Shown one piece after another: positions 1-4,888 of a stretch of DNA of 7,305 nt. The notes beneath the pieces were generated by a model. That model was not told where the DNA came from. It made no database searches and worked only from the letters and a program-made list of their open reading frames with translations. Where the stretch lies: contig JBKQWK010000309.1 in NCBI GenBank assembly GCA_052139595.1, positions 1-7,305 of the forward strand, given 5' to 3'. A program made the translations under genes and the position numbers. Origin of the DNA: JBKQWK01 sp052139595 (lineage in GTDB: Bacteria; Actinomycetota; Thermoleophilia; UBA2241). The first letter of the stretch is position 1, and the number at the start of each line of letters is the position of its first letter.

Positions 1-77
1 GGGGAATCGAACCCCCACCCCGCGTGAACGGGACCGGATTTTGAGTCCGGCGCGTCTGCCAGTTCCGCCACTTCGGC
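1..77 (-). tRNA. tRNA-Leu (anticodon CAA), 3' end cut by window edge
   Basis: Read on the minus strand, this starts with the acceptor strand GCCGAAG followed by TG. It has a D-arm, an anticodon stem CCGGA/TCCGG closing the 7-base loop CTCAAAA (anticodon CAA, reading UUG), and a long class II variable arm with a CCCG/CGGG stem. The T-arm is GGGGG, loop TTCGATT, CCCC. The long variable arm and the CAA anticodon identify leucine. The last T-stem base, the returning acceptor strand (expected CTTCGGC), the discriminator base and any encoded CCA lie beyond position 1. The 5' end is placed at 77 from the acceptor sequence. Nothing suggests a pseudogene in the visible part. Confidence 0.95.
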
Positions 78-80
78 ACG

Positions 81-102
81 CTGTCCGGCGCGCGCCGGAC
101 AG
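81..102. repeat. Perfect 22-bp palindrome in the tRNA-Leu leader
   Basis: The arms CTGTCCGGCGC and GCGCCGGACAG are exact reverse complements with no spacer. The palindrome sits 3 bases in front of the mature tRNA 5' end. It begins roughly where transcription from the -10 box at 109-114 would start, so the pre-tRNA leader would be almost entirely this element. It could be a protein-binding dyad, a leader hairpin affecting RNase P processing, or a chance GC-rich palindrome. Confidence 0.7.
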
Positions 103-108
103 GCCGTG

Positions 109-138
109 ATTATAGCCCAGCTCGGCCGGCCGCGTCCC
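109..138 (-). promoter_or_regulatory. Probable tRNA-Leu promoter
   Basis: On the minus strand a perfect -10 hexamer TATAAT lies at 114-109, with a weak -35 (GGGACG, 138-133) 18 bases upstream. The predicted start is near 102, giving a leader of about 25 bases. The stretch between the -10 box and the start (CACGGCC) is GC-rich, as is common at stringently controlled stable-RNA promoters. That regulatory reading is inference. Confidence 0.55.
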
Positions 139-181
139 GTCGAGCGAGAGTTCTCCATGGTCGCTCCCGCTGGCGCTGGTT

Positions 182-210
182 GGTTGACCGTCAACCCGTC
201 TGGGGATAGT
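182..210 (+). promoter_or_regulatory. Candidate promoter and operator-like dyad upstream of the reductase gene
   Basis: GGTTGAC (182-188) and GTCAACC (190-196) form a perfect inverted repeat around C189. The left arm contains TTGACC (184-189), a good -35 match. Possible -10 matches are GATAGT (205-210, spacer 15) or TAGTTA (207-212, spacer 17); both are imperfect. The dyad covers the -35, so a bound repressor could block transcription. The gene starts at 262. Promoter assignment is tentative; the palindrome itself is certain. Confidence 0.4.
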
Positions 211-261
211 TAAACAAGATTAATAAAGTCCGCTATTCCTCTTCGCCGAAGTGGGTGCACG

Positions 262-1188
262 ATGACATATGACATGGCAGTGATTGGCGGTGGCCCCGGT
301 GGCTTGGCGACGGCCATGTATGCCGGTATGCGCGGTCTCTCGGTGATTGCCTTTGAGGCTCAGGCGCTGGGCGGGCAGCTGATCAACCTCTACCCTACCA
401 AGCCGGTGACAAACTTTCCCAGCCAGCCGGAACTCGCCTCGCGCGACCTGGCTCAGCGATTGGCCGACCAGGCACGGCACTTTCGCGCCGAGCTGGCCGA
501 CAACGAGCCGGTCGAATTCGTCGGCCACAACGGCAGCGACTACCGTTTGCTCACCGCCCGGCGCGAAGTCACCGCCCACACCCTGGTTCTGGCGCTTGGC
601 CTGGGCCGCTTCGCACCGCGCAAGCTCGGCTTGCAGAAAGAAGAGTGGTTTGAGGGTCGCGGTCTTGTCTACCGTCTACCCCCGCGCGACGAAATCACGG
701 CCCAGCGCATCGTCATCGTCGGCGGCGGTGATAGTGCGGTCGACACCGCTCTCTCGCTGCACGAAATCGCCGAGGTGACCCTGGTTCACCACCGTGATGC
801 CTGGAGCGCTCTCGACTTCAGCGTCAAGCAGCTGGAGAGCAGCGCCGTCAAGGTCATTACCAACGGTGTTGTCATCGAGCTTGTCGGCGGCGAACGGCTT
901 GAAAGCGTCATCGTCTCGCTGACTGATGAGGGCGCTCTGCGCCTGCCCACCGACCTGCTCTTCGTGAGCATCGGGCAGTTGCCTGATCTGAGCGGCATCG
1001 AGAGCTGGGACCTCGAGGTTGGCGGCAACTCTATCGCCGTCAACTCGGCGATGGAGACAGGCATCCCCGGCTTGTACGCCGTCGGTGATTTCGCCCGCTA
1101 CCCAGGCAAGGTGAAGACGATCACTACCGCCGTCGCTGAGGGCACCACGGCTGCTAACGCGGCCCAGATGTACCTGCTGGCGGCGTAG
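262..1188 (+). CDS. Ferredoxin-NADP reductase type 2-like FAD/NAD(P)H oxidoreductase
   Basis: This 308-residue protein belongs to the thioredoxin-reductase-fold flavoproteins and most resembles YumC-type ferredoxin-NADP(+) reductases, which pass electrons between NAD(P)H and ferredoxin or flavodoxin in the cytoplasm. An N-terminal FAD-binding GGGPGG lies at 9-14, LGGQLINLYPTK at 37-48 (the YumC-like LGGQLxxLYPxK signature), GGGDSAVD of the pyridine-nucleotide domain at 154-161, and the C-terminal FAD motif GIPGLYAVGD at 267-276 followed by GKVKTI. There is no cysteine anywhere, so it cannot be a classical CxxC thioredoxin reductase. The usual HRRDxxRA phosphate-binding motif reads HHRDAWSA (176-183). 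Characterised members are about 330-350 residues and end in a tail covering the flavin; this one stops soon after the FAD motif. The ATG at 262 leaves only a few residues before the first beta strand; its ribosome binding site (GTGGG, 252-256 region) is weak. An in-frame ATG at codon 5 would cut too close to the FAD motif. It appears monocistronic. Confidence 0.88.
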   Translation: MTYDMAVIGGGPGGLATAMYAGMRGLSVIAFEAQALGGQLINLYPTKPVTNFPSQPELASRDLAQRLADQARHFRAELADNEPVEFVGHNGSDYRLLTARREVTAHTLVLALGLGRFAPRKLGLQKEEWFEGRGLVYRLPPRDEITAQRIVIVGGGDSAVDTALSLHEIAEVTLVHHRDAWSALDFSVKQLESSAVKVITNGVVIELVGGERLESVIVSLTDEGALRLPTDLLFVSIGQLPDLSGIESWDLEVGGNSIAVNSAMETGIPGLYAVGDFARYPGKVKTITTAVAEGTTAANAAQMYLLAA

Positions 1189-1197
1189 AGGGAGCGT

Positions 1198-1239
1198 AAA
1201 AAAGGGGCGGACGATGTCGCAGACATCGCCCGCCCCTTT
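1198..1239. terminator. Bidirectional intrinsic terminator between convergent genes
   Basis: AAAGGGGCGG (1201-1210) pairs exactly with CCGCCCCTTT (1230-1239). The stem continues past one mismatch into CGATGTC/GACATCG and closes on a GCA loop. Six A residues (1198-1203) lie on the left, so minus-strand RNA from the transglycosylase would end in a U6 tract: a strong terminator in that direction. Plus-strand RNA from the reductase gene (stop at 1188) gets the same hairpin but only UUU. Confidence 0.85.
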
Positions 1240-1339
1240 CATCCAGGGAGGTTAGCCCAGGCGGTCGTTTATCACGCCGAACCTACATCTGGAAGCTGTC
1301 GCTACGCACCAAGCGGCAGCACCCAGTGGCAGTTTGGCG

Positions 1340-1362
1340 GGCCGGCCGCGCCGCGGCCGGCC
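1340..1362. repeat. GC-only hairpin just past the transglycosylase stop codon
   Basis: GGCCGGCCGC (1340-1349) and GCGGCCGGCC (1353-1362) are exact reverse complements around a 3-base loop, a 10-bp all-GC stem. It starts 5 bases after the stop codon of the minus-strand gene and has no T-tract, so it is more likely an mRNA 3'-end stabiliser or auxiliary terminator ahead of the strong one at 1198-1239. The remaining bases 1240-1339 show nothing recognisable. Confidence 0.6.
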
Positions 1363-1367
1363 AGCGT

Positions 1368-2240
1368 TCAATACCCGCGGTAGGTGTTAGGCCACCAGCT
1401 CGGCCCGTAACCGCGACTCACCGCCAGTGCCGTGGCGCTGATCTGCGCCCGGGCGTCAAAGATGCTCGCGTGACGCCAGGGGTTCCAGGCCGCCTGCCAA
1501 GTTGACGGGCAGTACTGGAAGAGGCCGAAATATGCCCCGCCGCCGCCGACGGCCATCGGCCGGCCGCTCGACTCGCGCTGCATCATGCCCAGCAGGACGC
1601 CGGTACTGACGTGCCAACGGGCCGCCAGAGCTTGCACCAGCGGCTTCCAGTTGTGCGTCGCCGCCCAATGCGCCAGCTGCTTATCGTGACGCAGGGCCGC
1701 GGCCAGACGAGCAACCAGCTGCGCGTCGAGCCGCACCGCATGCTGCGCTGCAGTAACTGTGCTGCGTAGAGCCTTGAGTTGTGTGGCACTGAGGGGCGCC
1801 GGCGTTACCACTGGGGTAGCGCTCGGCATCGGGGTCGGCGAACCGGCGGGTGCCGGCGTCGGGACCGACGTCACCGTCGACGCCGGCAGCGGTGTTGGCG
1901 GCGCCGTCGGCAAGGCGGTGGGCGCCGGCATCAGGGTCGACACCAGCACTGAGCTGGCGACCGGCGACCCGGCGCTCGTGAAACCGGCCAGCGCCACAGT
2001 GCTGGCGCCAACGGCGCCGGTCGGCGCGGCAGCGGTAGTGTGCGCCGCGTTCGTCGCCGCCAGCAGCCTCGCGCGAGCGCGCGCAAGACGCACCTCGGCG
2101 GTGTGTAGCCGCTGTTTGGCGACAGTCAAGCGACTCTGCAGAGTCGCGGCGTGAGCCTCAGTACTTGAGGCGAAGAGCGTGGCCGTTATGACGACCACAA
2201 GGAGGGCGATGATGAGGAGCGTTCGTTTGCATCGTTCCAC
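1368..2240 (-). CDS. Secreted lytic transglycosylase-like protein (SLT domain, Pro/Thr-rich linker)
   Basis: This 290-residue exported protein probably cleaves peptidoglycan glycan strands outside the membrane. The start is a GTG at 2240: GGAAGGA lies a few bases upstream and the signal peptide follows at once (basic residues 3-6, hydrophobic core 7-23, likely cleavage after AHA at 29-31). A longer open frame to 2477 would bury the signal peptide and is rejected. Residues 33-65 form an Arg/Ala/Leu-rich helix, likely coiled coil. Residues 104-149 are a Pro/Thr/Ser/Ala linker. Residues about 150-195 form another helical stretch. The catalytic region runs 205-290: the proposed catalytic acid is E223 in MMQRESSGRP, then GGGAYFGLFQ (233-242), CPSTW (244-248), NPWR, SIFD and RGYGPSWW (276-283), an order typical of SLT/Rpf-like domains. 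No LysM or other binding domain is visible. Its long structured leader (2241-2782) suggests post-transcriptional control. The exact subfamily is uncertain. Confidence 0.85.
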   Translation of the reverse strand: MERCKRTLLIIALLVVVITATLFASSTEAHAATLQSRLTVAKQRLHTAEVRLARARARLLAATNAAHTTAAAPTGAVGASTVALAGFTSAGSPVASSVLVSTLMPAPTALPTAPPTPLPASTVTSVPTPAPAGSPTPMPSATPVVTPAPLSATQLKALRSTVTAAQHAVRLDAQLVARLAAALRHDKQLAHWAATHNWKPLVQALAARWHVSTGVLLGMMQRESSGRPMAVGGGGAYFGLFQYCPSTWQAAWNPWRHASIFDARAQISATALAVSRGYGPSWWPNTYRGY

Positions 2241-2503
2241 AGCGTCCTTCCGACGGCATGTGCTCCGCGGCAGCGGTTTCCCTGTGCCGAAGAGCCGGTC
2301 CGCGCCCCGGTGCGAGTGTTGTGTCTGCTGCCGTCCAGCACAATCCCATGCGCAGCAAAGCAGCGGGGGAATGGGTGCGAGGGGGGAGCTAGCAGGCGTG
2401 GGGCGCCCTGGTTGTAGCTGATGGAAGGGCAGTTTGCCAGAAGTCGGCGACAAAAGCAAACCCAGACGCCTGGCCACGTACGATGCAGACTACAACGCGG
2501 AAT

Positions 2504-2559
2504 GCAGCGGAGCCGGCGGCGGCCTCTGTAAACACCTGTGCCGCCGCCGGCTCCGCTGC
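2504..2559. repeat. 20-bp perfect inverted repeat (strong hairpin)
   Basis: Bases 2504-2523 are the exact reverse complement of 2540-2559, enclosing a 16-base AT-richer loop (2524-2539). The arm is built on GCC/GGC triplets. It lies 264 bases in front of the transglycosylase start and about 220 bases past the methyltransferase stop. Neither side has a T-tract, so it is not a textbook intrinsic terminator. It could be a transcriptional pause or Rho-linked terminator, an RNA structure in the leader, or a dispersed chromosomal repeat. Confidence 0.85.
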
Positions 2560-2713
2560 GAGCCCGGGACCCAACTTGCGGTCAACCGGTACACACTACG
2601 GGTGGCTTTGTTACCCACCCGCCACCTCGTCGCCGGTGACTATTTGTGGTATTCCCGCCGACCATCAGGAATAACCCGCTGCCGTTGCCGGCGGTCCGAT
2701 CTTCGCTGCCGCA

Positions 2714-2745
2714 CCGGCCGTGATTCAACGCAAGCTCACGGCCGG
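2714..2745 (-). terminator. Hairpin downstream of the methyltransferase gene, possible terminator
   Basis: CCGGCCGTGA (2714-2723) and TCACGGCCGG (2736-2745) are exact reverse complements with a 12-base loop. The hairpin begins 37 bases past the stop codon of the minus-strand methyltransferase. It lacks a run of U after the stem, so termination is plausible by position but not shown. Confidence 0.45.
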
Positions 2746-2782
2746 CGCTCCCGCGGCCGCGGATTGTTGCGACCGCGGGTTG

Positions 2783-3397
2783 TTACGATCGCACGGCGAC
2801 CACGTCGATCACCCAGTCGGCCACGTGGGTGCGCCGTTCGAGCACCTTGAAGCCGGCCTGACGCAGAAACCCTTCCGTGTCGCGGTCGAGCCGACAGCCC
2901 CCGGCAAGGCGCGCCCAGGCCGGGGCAGCCAGACTCTGGAGAAGCCGCCCCGGTTGCCAGGGCAGATGCACGTGCTCGAGCAACAGAAGCACGCCGTCCG
3001 GCGCCAGCACGCGGTCAACCTCGGCGAGCACGCGCTCGGGGTCGGCGACACTGCACAACGTGAACATGCCGACCACACTGTCGAAGCTGTCGTCGGCAAA
3101 TGGCAGCTCCTCGGCGACCGCTTCGACGACTGTCACGCGCGCCGCCGCGCCGACGGCACGGCGGCGCGCGCGGGCCGCCATCTGACCGTTCGGCTCCAAG
3201 GCCACAACCTCCGTGCCGGGCGCAAACCAGCGCAGCTGAGCGCCTGTGCCGGCTCCGATCTCAAGCACCCGGCCACGCGCCGCCTTGGCCAATCGCTGGC
3301 GCCAGCCACCGATGGCCAGGCGCTCAGCCGGCCACATAGCTACATCGTAAAACGCTCCCGAGCCGCCGGGCGCGCTTGTTATCTGCTTCTCCTTCAC
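2783..3397 (-). CDS. Class I SAM-dependent methyltransferase (METTL7/UbiE-like)
   Basis: This cytoplasmic methyltransferase of about 204 residues moves a methyl group from S-adenosylmethionine to an unidentified acceptor. With the GTG at 3397 as residue 1, motif I VLEIGAGTG spans 44-52. The acidic residue ending strand 2 is E68 (VVALEPN), the motif II region is ELPFADDSFDSVV (97-109), and LLLEHV lies at 138-143. GGCRLDRDT (166-174) followed by AGF is a pattern I associate with METTL7-like methyltransferases, as is the N-terminal FYD...MWPAERL. These proteins act on small thiols or lipids in characterised cases; the substrate here cannot be read from sequence. GTG 3397 is preferred because AGGTGA (3409-3404) sits 6 bases upstream; a TTG at 3403, with AGGTC upstream, would add two residues. 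The gene is divergent from the membrane-protein gene at 3440 and is followed by a hairpin. Confidence 0.88.
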   Translation of the reverse strand: MKEKQITSAPGGSGAFYDVAMWPAERLAIGGWRQRLAKAARGRVLEIGAGTGAQLRWFAPGTEVVALEPNGQMAARARRRAVGAAARVTVVEAVAEELPFADDSFDSVVGMFTLCSVADPERVLAEVDRVLAPDGVLLLLEHVHLPWQPGRLLQSLAAPAWARLAGGCRLDRDTEGFLRQAGFKVLERRTHVADWVIDVVAVRS

Positions 3398-3404
3398 CGA
3401 CAAT
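3377..3404 (+). promoter_or_regulatory. Tentative promoter for the small membrane protein
   Basis: TTGTTA (3377-3382) and GACAAT (3399-3404) match sigma-70-type -35 and -10 boxes at 4 of 6 positions each, with a 16-base spacer. A start near 3411 would give a leader of about 30 bases. The site lies inside the 5' end of the divergent methyltransferase gene, so it is only a weak pattern match. Confidence 0.25.
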
Positions 3405-3439
3405 CACCTGACCTGAAGAGCGACAGAACTCGAGCTAGC

Positions 3440-3892
3440 ATGCCCGCACGCAGCGACAAGCAATCCGCCGGCCAGCGCAAGGCGGCCTACGCCATCCAGC
3501 AGCGCCAGGCTCGCCGCGCGGCCGAAAAGGCGGCCGCCAGAGCGGCCGCCCGCGATCGCGCGGGCATCACCGTCGAGGCTGAACGGCATACCGAGATCAA
3601 ACTCCTGACCTACCTCTTCGTCGTCTCGGCGGTCACGATGCTGCTGGTCATGATGTACTTCGCCGGGGCCGTGCTCAAGGTGACCATGCCCTATGCGGTT
3701 GGTCTCTCCTGGGTGGTGCTCATCCTCGTCGGCGCCACGTTCAGCTGGCTCTACGGCACCTTTCTCACGGCCCGCTACCGGCACTGGGGCTGGTTCGTCT
3801 TCGCCGTCATACCGCTGACAGCCGTGCCCGGCATGCTGGCGTTCACCTGGAACCGGCGCCAGGAGATCGAGCGCGAGACAGCCGCCAGGTGA
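3440..3892 (+). CDS. Small three-helix membrane protein of unknown function
   Basis: I do not recognise this 150-residue protein. Residues 1-50 are hydrophilic and rich in Ala, Arg, Lys and Gln (AARAAARDRAG near 31-42) and probably form a basic cytoplasmic helix or coiled coil. Three hydrophobic segments follow at about 55-77, 83-107 and 116-137. Basic loops (ARYRHWGW at 111-118) and a basic/acidic C-tail (NRRQEIERE) follow. There is one M-rich segment (MLLVMMYF) and no cysteine. The open frame extends far upstream, but that part overlaps the methyltransferase on the other strand and reads like shadow sequence; the hydrophobic, gene-like composition begins at this ATG. The only ribosome-binding-site candidate is a weak GAG 5 bases upstream. 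Only 15 bases separate its stop from the convergent pfkA stop. A role in envelope or division processes would be speculation. Confidence 0.75.
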   Translation: MPARSDKQSAGQRKAAYAIQQRQARRAAEKAAARAAARDRAGITVEAERHTEIKLLTYLFVVSAVTMLLVMMYFAGAVLKVTMPYAVGLSWVVLILVGATFSWLYGTFLTARYRHWGWFVFAVIPLTAVPGMLAFTWNRRQEIERETAAR

Positions 3893-3907
3893 GGTCGCGC
3901 CAGGCGC

Positions 3908-4888
3908 CTACTGGGCGAGCACCTGACAGAGGTTATACAGCTCGGGGTTGATCGCCTGCTTCTGCGAGAACGCATACGTCAGGCTTACGGTCGCCAGGCT
4001 GTTGCCGGCCATGCCGACCATCACATCGCTGAGGCCGTCGAGTAGCAGATCGACTGCCTTGGCGCCGAGCTGACTGGCGACCACGCGGTCCAGCCCAGAC
4101 GGTGTGCCACCACGCTGAATGTGACCCAGCACCGAGACTTTGATGTCGTGTTCCGGCAGGTGAGAGCGCAAGGCGCGAGCAACCTCTTCGCCCGAGGCGG
4201 CACCCTCGGCAACGACGACAATCGTATGTAATTTACCGCGGCGATTGCCACCCATGGCCATGGGGCCGATGTCTTCCAGCTTGAGCGGCATTTCGGGGAT
4301 GAGCACCAGATCGGCGCCTCCGGCGACGGCCGCCGAAAGGGCAAGCTGGTCCGATGTACGGCCCATGACCTCGACCACGAACACGCGGTCCAGGGCCGAA
4401 GCCGTATCGCGGATCTTGAACAACGCATCGAGTACCGTGTTCAGCGCCGTGTCGAAACCGATCGAGACGTCGCTGCCGGCAATGTCGTTGTCGATCGTCG
4501 CCGGCACGCCGACGACGTTGACACCATGACAGGCGAGTGCATGCGCGCCGGCCAGCGAACCATTGCCGCCGATGACAACGAGACCGTCGACGTTCAGGTG
4601 CTCCAGCACTGCGGCAGCCTTGGCAACGCCTTCCTCCGTCTTGAACTCATTCGCACGAGCGGTGCCCAGGAAGGTACCGCCACGATCCATGACACCGCCC
4701 ACAGAGCGATTGTCGAGCGGTTCGTAGCTGCCATCCATGAGACCGCGAAAACCCCAGCGAAAGCCGATCACGTCGCAGTCCTTGGAGATCGCGCGCCGCG
4801 TCACAGCACGCACGGCAGCATTCATGCCGGGGGCATCGCCGCCGCTGGTAAGAACACCGAGTGTTCGGCGATTCTGTTTCTTGATCAC
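3908..4888 (-). CDS. pfkA: 6-phosphofructokinase, class I (GGNGS variant)
   Basis: This 326-residue cytoplasmic enzyme phosphorylates fructose-6-phosphate to fructose-1,6-bisphosphate, the committed step of glycolysis. Visible motifs are TSGGDAPGMN (14-23), RGGTFLGTAR (69-78), GGNGS (107-111), PATIDND (129-135, catalytic base D133), VVEVMGR (171-177), E228 and GHIQRGG (255-261). Aligned by eye to E. coli PfkA, effector-site R21, R25 and K213 are kept (R27, R31, K219), while R54 becomes N60 and substrate-contact R243 becomes K250. The usual GGDGS of ATP enzymes is GGNGS: the second position expected to be D in pyrophosphate enzymes (GGDDS) is G, favouring ATP, but the metal-contact Asp is Asn. 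Position 130 is Ala where ATP enzymes often have Gly and pyrophosphate enzymes Lys. The start is GTG at 4888, overlapping the trpA stop as GTGA with GAGGGA about 6 bases upstream, so it is probably translated with trpA. Confidence 0.95.
   Translation of the reverse strand: MIKKQNRRTLGVLTSGGDAPGMNAAVRAVTRRAISKDCDVIGFRWGFRGLMDGSYEPLDNRSVGGVMDRGGTFLGTARANEFKTEEGVAKAAAVLEHLNVDGLVVIGGNGSLAGAHALACHGVNVVGVPATIDNDIAGSDVSIGFDTALNTVLDALFKIRDTASALDRVFVVEVMGRTSDQLALSAAVAGGADLVLIPEMPLKLEDIGPMAMGGNRRGKLHTIVVVAEGAASGEEVARALRSHLPEHDIKVSVLGHIQRGGTPSGLDRVVASQLGAKAVDLLLDGLSDVMVGMAGNSLATVSLTYAFSQKQAINPELYNLCQVLAQ

Larger units (their letters stand above)
2241..2782 (-). other. Non-coding, hairpin-rich leader/intergenic region
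   Basis: No convincing gene is present in these 542 bases. Open frames here are Arg/Cys/Pro-rich and lack recognisable domains or start signals. Nearest the transglycosylase lies its ribosome binding site (TCCTTCC on plus, 2245-2251; GGAAGGA on minus). Further upstream are the 20-bp hairpin at 2504-2559, a 7-bp stem CGGGTGG/CCACCCG (2599-2605 with 2615-2621), a weak stem TATTCC/GGAATA near 2650-2675, and the hairpin at 2714-2745 just beyond the methyltransferase stop. The part near 2240 probably serves as the transglycosylase mRNA leader; the promoter could not be placed with confidence. Confidence 0.6.

Noticed and set aside
245..254. Ten bases GCCGAAGTGG identical to the tRNA-Leu 5' end, in inverted orientation, a possible attachment-site remnant.
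   Set aside because: Too short, it matches the 5' rather than the 3' end of the tRNA, and no integrase or mobile gene lies between the copies.
596..1242. Antisense and alternative-frame open frames over the reductase gene.
   Set aside because: Shadow frames of a GC-rich coding sequence; the plus-strand frame has all family motifs.
1759..2154. Plus-strand Gly/Val/Ala-rich open frame.
   Set aside because: It mirrors the Pro/Thr-rich linker and helical part of the minus-strand transglycosylase; the repetitive composition follows from the opposite strand.
2261..2320. Minus-strand GGCACAGGGAAACC followed by GGACGC, resembling the start of a c-di-GMP-I riboswitch.
   Set aside because: The GGAC falls in the ribosome binding site and the second half of the aptamer would have to lie inside the coding sequence, where its conserved features are absent.
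2241..2477. In-frame N-terminal extension of the transglycosylase to a start at 2477.
   Set aside because: It would put about 79 Pro/Arg-rich residues before an obvious signal peptide. The GTG at 2240 has a good GGAAGGA ribosome binding site and begins directly at the signal peptide.
2764..2792. Two near-identical 13-base units (TTGTTGCGACCGC and TTGTTACGATCGC) spaced 16 bases apart at the methyltransferase stop.
   Set aside because: Only two copies with two differences; likely a small local duplication without evident function.
2434..2850. Plus-strand open frame of 138 codons in the intergenic region.
   Set aside because: It is extremely rich in Arg and Cys, runs through two perfect hairpins and overlaps the methyltransferase end; no ribosome binding site or motif.
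2720..3439. Long upstream extension of the membrane-protein frame on the plus strand.
   Set aside because: It is antisense to the well-supported methyltransferase and reads as Arg/His/Gln-rich shadow sequence with no domain.
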